Of a stretch of 9,903 nt of DNA, positions 1 through 4,584 are shown in pieces. The stretch comes from an uncultured Bacilli bacterium (GTDB taxonomy: Bacteria; Bacillota_I; Bacilli_A; RF39; UBA660). Within the stretch, counting starts at the first letter, position 1. Each line of letters starts with the position of its first letter. The stretch is taken from contig CAKOMC010000050.1 of NCBI GenBank assembly GCA_934096535.1, positions 1 to 9,903 on the forward strand. Reading direction: 5' to 3'. The notes under the pieces are model-generated. The model was not told the origin of the DNA and searched no databases. It saw nothing but the letters and a program-made list of their open reading frames with translations. The position numbers and the translations under genes were made by a program.

Positions 1-1735
1 TAGTACTTTCTTTGGCAATAGGATTATACCATTTTGAAACTCCCTTATAAATTAAAGTTAATTTACTACCATTTAAGCGATATAAATCGCATGTACTACT
101 TTTTTCATCAAAGTTTTTAGTTGCGTACATTAAATCATCATTGATATAAATAAACGAGTTAACATCATCAGCAATCTTACTATTGATAATTCCATTATAT
201 ATAATTAATTTACCTTGATTATTTTCATAATCTTTTAAATAATAGAGACTATTCTCTGTTTCTGATATCGTAATATATTCTTCGGATACATTTGTATTAA
301 TAACAGCAGATTTACCACCACTAATATATTTTAAAGTATTGGAATCATTTTCTTTTTCTAAATATATTAGACCAATATCACTAGTCATATCTTTAATTGA
401 ATTAACTAAAGACTTAGTTATTAGTTTATAACTTGTTGCTTTCTTATTACTAACTTTACTGTAATAAAGATTCGTATCTTCACTAAAGTAAATACCATCA
501 CCACTTAGTAATTCTACTACTAAAGTATCATTTACATTTTCTTTAACTAAAGAGGCTTCAGTATCTGCTACCTTATAATATAGACCATTTTCTTTATTAG
601 TTTCAATGTCTTTTTTAAATTCTTCTAAAGAGGTATAGTTAGATAAATCAAAATTATTATTCCAATTCATCTTCGTATAAATTAGTTTACGATCACTTAT
701 ATCATCTAAGTAAACCTTATTAACATTACTAGCCAGTAAAGTCTTTGTCTGGTTATTTTGATAATAAACATCATAAGCTAAAACAGTATAATTTTTAGCA
801 TAATCGCGCATTTCATTACGCACAGCAATTTCTTTTTGTAACTTTTTATTTTCTTCTAATTCTTCTTTAGTCGCATTATCAGTATCGAGCGCTACAAACC
901 TTTTATCACTACTCGCTTTACTATCTTTAATATTATTGTAAATATTAATGGTATCCGTTGTTTTAGTTGTATAAATAAATTTCGTAAAGTTAGGATTATA
1001 ACTTAAAAGTTCTTCAATGTTAGTTAGAACTCTATCATTGCTAAAGTCAGTAAAGTTATATAGATAATAGTTTAAAGACTCATCTTGATTTAAATTAGAA
1101 TAAAGCATTTTCTTACCATCTTTACTTAAAATAATATCTTCATAAGATTTGGCAACTGTATCTATGGTTTGAGTTGCTATATCTTTAACTAATAAAGAAT
1201 TATCTTTTTCATAAATAACATAGTCTAAAGATACATCTAATAATTTAGTTACATTACTATCGACTAAATAAGAAGAAGCATTTTTTCGGTTATAAATATA
1301 TAAGTCCTTGTTATTTTCAATATAATAAACATACTTATCATCACTACTAAAACCATAACTTGAAGCCTTATTAGTAAGCATTTTTTTATTTTCGGTACTC
1401 GTTGTATCTAAAAGATATAAGGTATTTTTATCCGTATACAAAATATAACGAACATCACTATTAGCATAAACAATATCTGTTTCATCAATATTTGTAATAT
1501 CATTAACATCATTATTTCTGGTAATTACCATCAAACGATTATTAGCTCCCTTAAAAACAATTGGATAATCGGGAGTAACATTAGTGCGGAAAAGACTACC
1601 AACTAATAATAAAAATATAGCCAAAAACATAGTACTAAAAACAATTAAGTAAGACTTAGTCGATTTAACAATGTGATTATTTTTTATTTCTTCTTCCGTT
1701 ATTGTCAAATTTTTTTCTTTCTCCTTCTTTTGCAA
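1..1735 (-). CDS. Membrane-anchored beta-propeller-like protein of unknown function, partial (C-terminus beyond the left edge)
   Basis: The frame is open from a TTG at 1735 to the window edge, 578 codons without a stop. I do not recognise a named family. Residues 1-28 are a charged, Lys/Glu-rich cytoplasmic tail. Residues 29-48 form one hydrophobic helix (SYLIVFSTMFLAIF...), so the remainder should lie outside the membrane. The outer part is built of short repeating blocks: a hydrophobic/Tyr strand such as KYVYYIE or KFIYTTK, preceded by an S-x-D-x-K or P-N-F-T-K turn and followed by a second strand such as DLYIYN. This resembles the blades of TolB/WD40-type beta-propellers. A Lys/Glu-rich stretch at about residues 293-310 may be a short coiled coil. 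GTG at 1741 is an alternative in-frame start, but TTG sits better behind the ribosome binding site. It is the gene after the dGTPase-like gene but has its own promoter. The fold call is inference; the TM anchor and open frame are directly visible. Confidence 0.75.
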   Translation of the reverse strand, partial: MQKKEKEKNLTITEEEIKNNHIVKSTKSYLIVFSTMFLAIFLLLVGSLFRTNVTPDYPIVFKGANNRLMVITRNNDVNDITNIDETDIVYANSDVRYILYTDKNTLYLLDTTSTENKKMLTNKASSYGFSSDDKYVYYIENNKDLYIYNRKNASSYLVDSNVTKLLDVSLDYVIYEKDNSLLVKDIATQTIDTVAKSYEDIILSKDGKKMLYSNLNQDESLNYYLYNFTDFSNDRVLTNIEELLSYNPNFTKFIYTTKTTDTINIYNNIKDSKASSDKRFVALDTDNATKEELEENKKLQKEIAVRNEMRDYAKNYTVLAYDVYYQNNQTKTLLASNVNKVYLDDISDRKLIYTKMNWNNNFDLSNYTSLEEFKKDIETNKENGLYYKVADTEASLVKENVNDTLVVELLSGDGIYFSEDTNLYYSKVSNKKATSYKLITKSLVNSIKDMTSDIGLIYLEKENDSNTLKYISGGKSAVINTNVSEEYITISETENSLYYLKDYENNQGKLIIYNGIINSKIADDVNSFIYINDDLMYATKNFDEKSSTCDLYRLNGSKLTLIYKGVSKWYNPIAKEST

Positions 1736-1741
1736 GCACAC

Positions 1742-1750
1742 ATCACCTCT
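1742..1750 (-). promoter_or_regulatory. Ribosome binding site AGAGGTGAT that decides a non-ATG start
   Basis: Minus-strand AGAGGTGAT matches the anti-Shine-Dalgarno end of 16S rRNA over most of its length. It places GAGG 10 bases before TTG (1735) and 4 bases before GTG (1741). The only nearby ATG is in another frame and reaches a stop after about a dozen codons, so a non-ATG start is needed. Confidence 0.6.
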
Positions 1751-1756
1751 ACATAT

Positions 1757-1785
1757 ATTATCTTATTAATCATGAAAAAAGTCAA
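1757..1785 (-). promoter_or_regulatory. Sigma-A-like promoter of the propeller-protein gene
   Basis: On the minus strand, TTGACT (1780-1785) lies 17 bases before GATAAT (1757-1762). This gives 5/6 matches to each consensus box with the ideal spacer. The expected transcription start is near 1750, right at the ribosome binding site, so the untranslated leader would be only about 15 bases. I see no convincing terminator between the end of the upstream gene (1877) and this promoter, so read-through may add to expression. Confidence 0.7.
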
Positions 1786-1876
1786 TTTAACTTTGCATTT
1801 AAAAGTAACTTTACTCATAAAATTTAAATTATTTTAAAATATCATAAGATTAAGGTATTTATGCTTTCTTTATTTT

Positions 1877-3007
1877 TTATTTATCTAAATTTTTGCATGA
1901 AGTTAGAAAGAAACGATCCGTCATCCCAGAAATATAATCTATTACTACTCTTTCTTTAGAAGTGTTTTTCTTATAATCAGCATTCATATATTTATAAAAG
2001 TAAATATAAATATCACTAGTTTCTTTTTCTTCTTGTAAATCTTTTAAAGCACTGTTAAATAGTTTTTCCATCATTTGTTGCCATTTTTCTAAAGTATCTT
2101 TACTATTAGCTTGACTATAGATGTGTTCATAATTAAATTTCTTTAATTTTTTTAGGTTTTGAAAAGCTGCACTACTCATCTTGATATAATCTTTACCATA
2201 ACTATTAGTTATAATATCATTAATAAAATAATTAACTATTTCTTTATTGGTATAACCAGTTACTTCCATAATGTCTTTAGGCAAAGCATCTTTAGTAATA
2301 GTATGTAGTCTTAAAGCATCCTCAATATCACGACCTAAATAAGAAATGATATCGCTAATTCTTACAACGCAACCTTCTAAAGTACAAGGAATAAGTGAAG
2401 TATTAGCCTCTTTTTCTTGATAGGTATTATTATATTCAGCTAAAACATCTTGGAAAGTTTTCTTTTGGGGCTTATAGCATTCTAATTCTAACTCACCATT
2501 ATGACACATGATAGCATCAATTACTTGCATAGTTAAGTTAAGACCAGTGCCTCTATTTTCAATAAACTCTAACTTTCTCACACTTTGAATATTATGATTA
2601 AAGTAACCTTCACCAACACTTAGGGAAATTTCATTTAAGATAGCCTCTCCCGCATGACCAAAGGGGGTATGACCAATATCATGACCAAGACTGGCTGCCT
2701 CAATCAAGTCTTCATTAAGTCCTAGAGCTCTTCCAATGGTTCTAGCAATTTTACTTACTAGTTGAACATGCGTACTTCTTTTGGTTACATTATCATTTTC
2801 GGTATTAGTAAACACTTGGGTTTTATTAATATAACGAGTATAAGCTAGCGAATAGATAATTCTATCCGTATCATGAAAATATGGTGGTCTAATATCTTCT
2901 TTTTCTTCATAAAGGCGAATGGCTTCTTTATTTTTACAAGCTAAAGGTCCCAAAAAAGTATCGTGGTCCATATTTTCTTTTATATCTTTAAATAGTTTTT
3001 CATTCAT
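1877..3007 (-). CDS. dgt: Dgt-family HD-domain deoxynucleoside triphosphate triphosphohydrolase
   Basis: A 376-residue cytoplasmic enzyme of the Dgt/HD superfamily. These enzymes hydrolyse dGTP (or dNTPs generally) to the deoxynucleoside and triphosphate, affecting dNTP pools and sometimes phage resistance. The family hallmarks appear in order. D-R-I-I-x-S-x-A-x-x-R at about 48-58 is followed by KTQVF (62-66). The first metal His is H80 in R-S-T-H. The motif G-H-D-I-G-H-T-P-F-G-H-A-G-E supplies H109/D110, H113, H118 and E121. H138 follows, and the distal metal Asp is probably D219 in R-I-S-D-I-I-S-Y. All expected metal ligands are present, so it is likely active. Substrate preference cannot be read. 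The ATG at 3007 has no good Shine-Dalgarno sequence, and an in-frame TAA lies five codons upstream. M13 is an alternative start. It is divergent from the restriction-type gene at 3395. Confidence 0.88.
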   Translation of the reverse strand: MNEKLFKDIKENMDHDTFLGPLACKNKEAIRLYEEKEDIRPPYFHDTDRIIYSLAYTRYINKTQVFTNTENDNVTKRSTHVQLVSKIARTIGRALGLNEDLIEAASLGHDIGHTPFGHAGEAILNEISLSVGEGYFNHNIQSVRKLEFIENRGTGLNLTMQVIDAIMCHNGELELECYKPQKKTFQDVLAEYNNTYQEKEANTSLIPCTLEGCVVRISDIISYLGRDIEDALRLHTITKDALPKDIMEVTGYTNKEIVNYFINDIITNSYGKDYIKMSSAAFQNLKKLKKFNYEHIYSQANSKDTLEKWQQMMEKLFNSALKDLQEEKETSDIYIYFYKYMNADYKKNTSKERVVIDYISGMTDRFFLTSCKNLDK

Positions 3008-3015
3008 AGCAGTGT

Positions 3016-3048
3016 TTAATAATTAATCATATATATCTCAATAATCAA
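3016..3048 (-). CDS. Possible 10-codon leader peptide upstream of the dGTPase gene
   Basis: The only strong ribosome binding site upstream of the dGTPase gene, AAAGGAAA (3052-3059, minus strand), is about 40 bases too far from its ATG. It is correctly placed 6 bases (from AGG) before a TTG at 3048. That TTG opens a reading frame of ten codons (LIIEIYMINY) ending in TAA, 8 bases before the dGTPase ATG. Termination and re-initiation would explain how the gene is translated without a ribosome binding site of its own. This is an inference from spacing only; the peptide is too short for any statistical support. Confidence 0.25.
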   Translation of the reverse strand: MIIEIYMINY

Positions 3049-3068
3049 TTATTTCCTTTCTAAATGCT

Positions 3069-3077
3069 ATTTTAACA
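3069..3077 (-). promoter_or_regulatory. Putative extended -10 promoter of the dGTPase gene
   Basis: Minus-strand TGTTAAAAT (TG-N-TAAAAT) is an extended -10 element. No good -35 box is present 16-18 bases upstream. It would start transcription near 3062, immediately before the AAAGGAAA ribosome binding site. This is the same very short leader layout as the promoter at 1757-1785. Confidence 0.4.
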
Positions 3078-3291
3078 AAATTCATATTTAAAAGCTAGAA
3101 TAATATCTTAAAATACAAACTTAGTATTTTGGTAACTTTTTAAAATGATTTTATAATTTATGATAGAGCGTATAAATCATTTATAAATAAAAATTAAGAT
3201 ATTCTATTATAAATACATTATATTTTTATGATTATTATTGTTTAAAGTTAGGTCTTTTAATTATTATTTATATATAAAGTTAATTTATACT

Positions 3292-3319
3292 TTAACAATC
3301 AATTTCTTTGTGTTAGAAT
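3292..3319 (+). promoter_or_regulatory. Sigma-A-like promoter of the restriction-type nuclease gene
   Basis: TTAACA (3292-3297, 5/6) lies 16 bases before TAGAAT (3314-3319, 5/6). The -10 box is preceded by TGT, making an extended -10 element. Transcription should start near 3326, giving a leader of about 70 bases that contains the hairpin at 3331-3359 and the ribosome binding site at 3382-3387. Confidence 0.6.
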
Positions 3320-3331
3320 CTTTAACTAACA
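3311..3331. promoter_or_regulatory. Inverted repeat over the -10 box and start site; operator candidate
   Basis: TGTTAG (3311-3316) and CTAACA (3326-3331) are perfect 6-base inverted arms with a 9-base spacer. They lie across the -10 hexamer and the expected start of transcription, where a repressor would act. The half-site matches that of the MarR-type operator at 9852-9869 (TTGTTAG/CTAACAA), but the spacing differs by 5 bases (about half a helical turn), so the same protein need not bind both. Confidence 0.35.
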
Positions 3332-3359
3332 GCAAAAGAATAGATTTTATTCTAATGCT
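3331..3359 (+). promoter_or_regulatory. Leader stem-loop upstream of the nuclease gene
   Basis: AGCA (3331-3334) pairs with TGCT (3356-3359), and AGAATA (3337-3342) pairs with TATTCT (3348-3353). An AA/AA internal loop separates the two stems, and the terminal loop is GATTT. It lies wholly in the expected untranslated leader, 22 bases before the ribosome binding site. With no U-tract it is not a terminator. It could affect mRNA stability or serve as a dyad-symmetric protein site. Confidence 0.35.
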
Positions 3360-3394
3360 TATTTTAATTTTTTTAATTAACAGGAGGTTTTTAA

Positions 3395-4144
3395 ATGGAA
3401 GATAATATTAAAAAATTAAAAACAGAATTTTATAAAATTCAATGTAAAAATTGGATAGAAAACACAGAAAAAGGAACCAGTGCTGCTGGCAAAATTTTAG
3501 AAAACTTATTATTAAAAGAAGATGACAATTTAATAATTGCTGATTATTACGGCATTGAGTTGAAAACAAAATTAAATTACAGCGAACCACATATAGGATT
3601 ATTCTCTATGGCTCCTGATAATAGGCCTTTAGCTATCAAAGAAATTTTAGTTAAATACGGATGGCCAAGTAAGAAAGATAGAAAATATAAAGTATTTTTC
3701 GGGCGATTTAATGGTGGCGATTTTAACAAAGTTGGTTTGTTTAACGATTTCAAATTAGAAGTTGATAGAAATTTAGAAGTTATACATCTAGTTATTAGAA
3801 ATCACTTAACTAACTATATTAATAAAAATATTTCTTGGTCTTTTGAACAATTGGAAAATAGATTAAATATGAAATTAAAATATTTAGCCTTAATTCCTGT
3901 AAGCAAAAAAATATATTCTGGTAAAACTTACTTTAAATACCATAATCTTAAATTATATAAATTAAAAAACTTCGATAAATTTCTCGAATTAATAGAAGAT
4001 GGCACAATTAGCGTTAATATGAAAATTTCTTTTTATACTTCAAAAGAGAAATATGGTAAAATTCAAGATAAAGGTACGACCTTTGAAATTGAAGAAAAAG
4101 ACCTTGAAAAATTATTTACCAGAATAGACATAAGTAACATTTAA
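3395..4144 (+). CDS. MvaI/BcnI-family type II restriction endonuclease (no partner methyltransferase nearby)
   Basis: A 249-residue cytoplasmic protein, close to the 240-250 residues usual for monomeric MvaI/BcnI enzymes, which are structurally related to MutH. The N-terminus matches the family pattern. A W/G-T-x-A-A-G-K-x-L-E-x-L-L helix (about 20-40) is followed by an acidic turn and the PD-(D/E)xK active site: D50, then E55 and K57 in Y-Y-G-I-E-L-K-T-K. A K-Y-G-W-P motif at 87-91 and a C-terminal G-K-I-Q-D-K-G-T-T-F-E-I block (221-232) also fit. The family cleaves CCNGG-type sites (MvaI CCWGG, BcnI CCSGG); specificity here is unknown. AGGAGG (3382-3387) is 7 bases before the ATG. It is the only plus-strand gene, is AT-richer than its neighbours (about 27% GC over 3421-3840), and has its own promoter and terminator. 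Transfer from elsewhere is likely. A nicking or repair role like MutH is possible. Confidence 0.8.
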   Translation: MEDNIKKLKTEFYKIQCKNWIENTEKGTSAAGKILENLLLKEDDNLIIADYYGIELKTKLNYSEPHIGLFSMAPDNRPLAIKEILVKYGWPSKKDRKYKVFFGRFNGGDFNKVGLFNDFKLEVDRNLEVIHLVIRNHLTNYINKNISWSFEQLENRLNMKLKYLALIPVSKKIYSGKTYFKYHNLKLYKLKNFDKFLELIEDGTISVNMKISFYTSKEKYGKIQDKGTTFEIEEKDLEKLFTRIDISNI

Positions 4145-4148
4145 CAAA

Positions 4149-4188
4149 TTAAAATAATCTAGTACTTACAACCACTAGATTATTTTAA
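4149..4188. terminator. Hairpin terminator of the nuclease gene, possibly bidirectional
   Basis: A perfect 15-bp inverted repeat, left arm 4149-4163 and right arm 4174-4188 with a 10-base loop, begins 5 bases after the nuclease stop codon. The arms end in AAAA/TTTT, so the T-run is inside the stem and the structure could work on either strand. No separate U-tract follows. Confidence 0.7.
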
Positions 4189-4247
4189 AGTTTATAAATT
4201 ACTATTATTACTAAACATAATAGCTTATTTTGTATCTCTAATCTTTT

Positions 4248-4291
4248 GTAGCACAGCTTATTAGTGCCACTTTTTTAAGAACCAGGGGGGG
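4248..4291 (+). pseudogene. Decayed tRNA-Pro fragment (D-arm and anticodon-arm region), inverted relative to the intact tRNA-Pro
   Basis: The plus strand here aligns with positions 8-48 of the intact tRNA-Pro (4335-4411, minus strand). About 33 of 43 bases are identical in a hand alignment with a single one-base gap. Exact blocks are GTAGCACAGCTT (4248-4259), TAGTGC (4262-4267) and ACCAGGGGG (4281-4289), in the same order and spacing. The D-stem (GCAC/GTGC) can still form. The anticodon stem and anticodon are destroyed, and both acceptor-stem halves and the T-arm are missing, so it cannot be a working tRNA. Seen as DNA, the fragment and the intact gene are arms of a large imperfect inverted repeat (4248-4289 against 4365-4405). 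It is most simply a relic of a duplicated or rearranged tRNA locus, possibly tied to arrival of the adjacent nuclease gene. Confidence 0.65.
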
Positions 4292-4293
4292 AT

Positions 4294-4323
4294 AAAAAAA
4301 ATACCGTAATAAATACGATATTT
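4294..4323 (-). terminator. Intrinsic terminator of the tRNA-Arg/tRNA-Pro operon
   Basis: Reading the minus strand, a 10-bp stem (4323-4314 with 4308-4299, one G-U pair) has a 5-base loop and runs into a T8 tract (4301-4294). It begins 11 bases after the CCA end of tRNA-Pro. Confidence 0.85.
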
Positions 4324-4334
4324 AATAAACTAAA

Positions 4335-4411
4335 TGGTCGGGAAGACAGGATTCGAACCTGCGACCCCCTGGTCCCAAACCAGGTGCACTACCAAGCTGT
4401 GCTACTTCCCG
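4335..4411 (-). tRNA. tRNA-Pro (anticodon TGG), CCA encoded
   Basis: The 77-base minus-strand gene folds as a full cloverleaf. Acceptor CGGGAAG/CTTCCCG, D-stem GCAC/GTGC, anticodon stem CCTGG/CCAGG with loop TTTGGGA (anticodon TGG) and a T-arm with TTCGAAT are all present, with discriminator A and encoded CCA. It closely matches the typical Bacillus tRNA-Pro(UGG) as I recall it. UGG alone can read all proline codons in AT-rich bacteria. It follows tRNA-Arg after 7 bases and is transcribed with it. Confidence 0.97.
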
Positions 4412-4418
4412 AAACAAA

Positions 4419-4495
4419 TGGTGCGCCCAAAGGGAGTCGAACCCCTAACCTTTAGATCCGTAGTCTAACGCTCTATCCAATTGCGCTATGGGTGC
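4419..4495 (-). tRNA. tRNA-Arg (anticodon ACG), CCA encoded, with two stem mismatches
   Basis: The 77-base minus-strand gene has anticodon stem TTAGA/TCTAA, loop CTACGGA (anticodon ACG, presumably edited to ICG by TadA), T-arm loop TTCGACT, discriminator A and encoded CCA. Two positions do not pair. In the acceptor stem, GCACCCA faces TGGGCGC, leaving A3 opposite C70. In the D-stem, GCGC faces GAGC, leaving G12 opposite A23. The usual Firmicute version has G3-C70 and T12-A23. The remainder is well formed and it is the first gene of a transcribed pair, so I call it functional. Confidence 0.93.
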
Positions 4496-4515
4496 AAAAC
4501 TTCCAACGCAATATA

Positions 4516-4544
4516 ATTGTATAATTATTCTTGAAAAAAAGCAA
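4516..4544 (-). promoter_or_regulatory. Promoter of the tRNA-Arg/tRNA-Pro pair
   Basis: On the minus strand, TTGCTT (4539-4544) lies 17 bases before TACAAT (4516-4521). The -10 is strong (5/6) and the -35 weak (3/6). The start would be about 14 bases before the mature tRNA-Arg. The -35 lies inside the 3' arm of the terminator of the preceding gene. Confidence 0.45.
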
Positions 4545-4562
4545 GGTTTTTCTTGCTTTTTT
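4534..4562 (-). terminator. Intrinsic terminator of the rRNA-methyltransferase-like gene
   Basis: On the minus strand, an 11-bp stem (4562-4552 with 4545-4535; core GCAAG/CTTGC flanked by A6/T6) has a 6-base loop and ends in a run of seven Ts. It starts 22 bases after the gene's TAG stop. Its symmetry could also stop plus-strand transcripts. Confidence 0.85.
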
Positions 4563-4584
4563 GTTCGATTTTTTTCGACTTTTG

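Larger units (their letters stand above)
3061..3394. other. AT-rich divergent intergenic region
   Basis: No credible gene is visible here. Besides the two promoters listed separately, three structures stand out. One is an AT-only hairpin at 3143-3182, with about 12 paired bases, a one-base bulge and a 15-base loop; it has no U-tract and could be chance. Another is the octamer TAAAGTTA repeated at 3243-3250 and 3275-3282. The third is an imperfect inverted repeat, ATTGTTTAAAGT (3237-3248) against ACTTTAACAAT (3289-3299), whose right arm covers the -35 box of the plus-strand promoter. Low complexity makes such repeats likely by chance, so only position supports the last as a possible upstream regulatory site. 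Confidence 0.4.

Noticed and set aside
1736..1876. Terminator between the dGTPase and propeller-protein genes
   Set aside because: Only short A/T pairings without a stable stem or proper U-tract are present; the sigma-A promoter alone explains this gap.
3143..3182. AT-rich hairpin in the divergent intergenic region as a terminator or RNA gene
   Set aside because: It contains almost only A/T pairs, a bulge and no U-tract, and neither flanking gene ends towards it; chance is likely in such composition.
3061..3300. Toxin-antitoxin or small methyltransferase gene next to the nuclease
   Set aside because: No reading frame of useful length with a ribosome binding site exists on either strand in this stretch.
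3408..3590. 60-residue minus-strand reading frame inside the nuclease gene
   Set aside because: It is antisense to a well-supported gene, lacks a ribosome binding site and has a composition typical of reverse-strand shadow.
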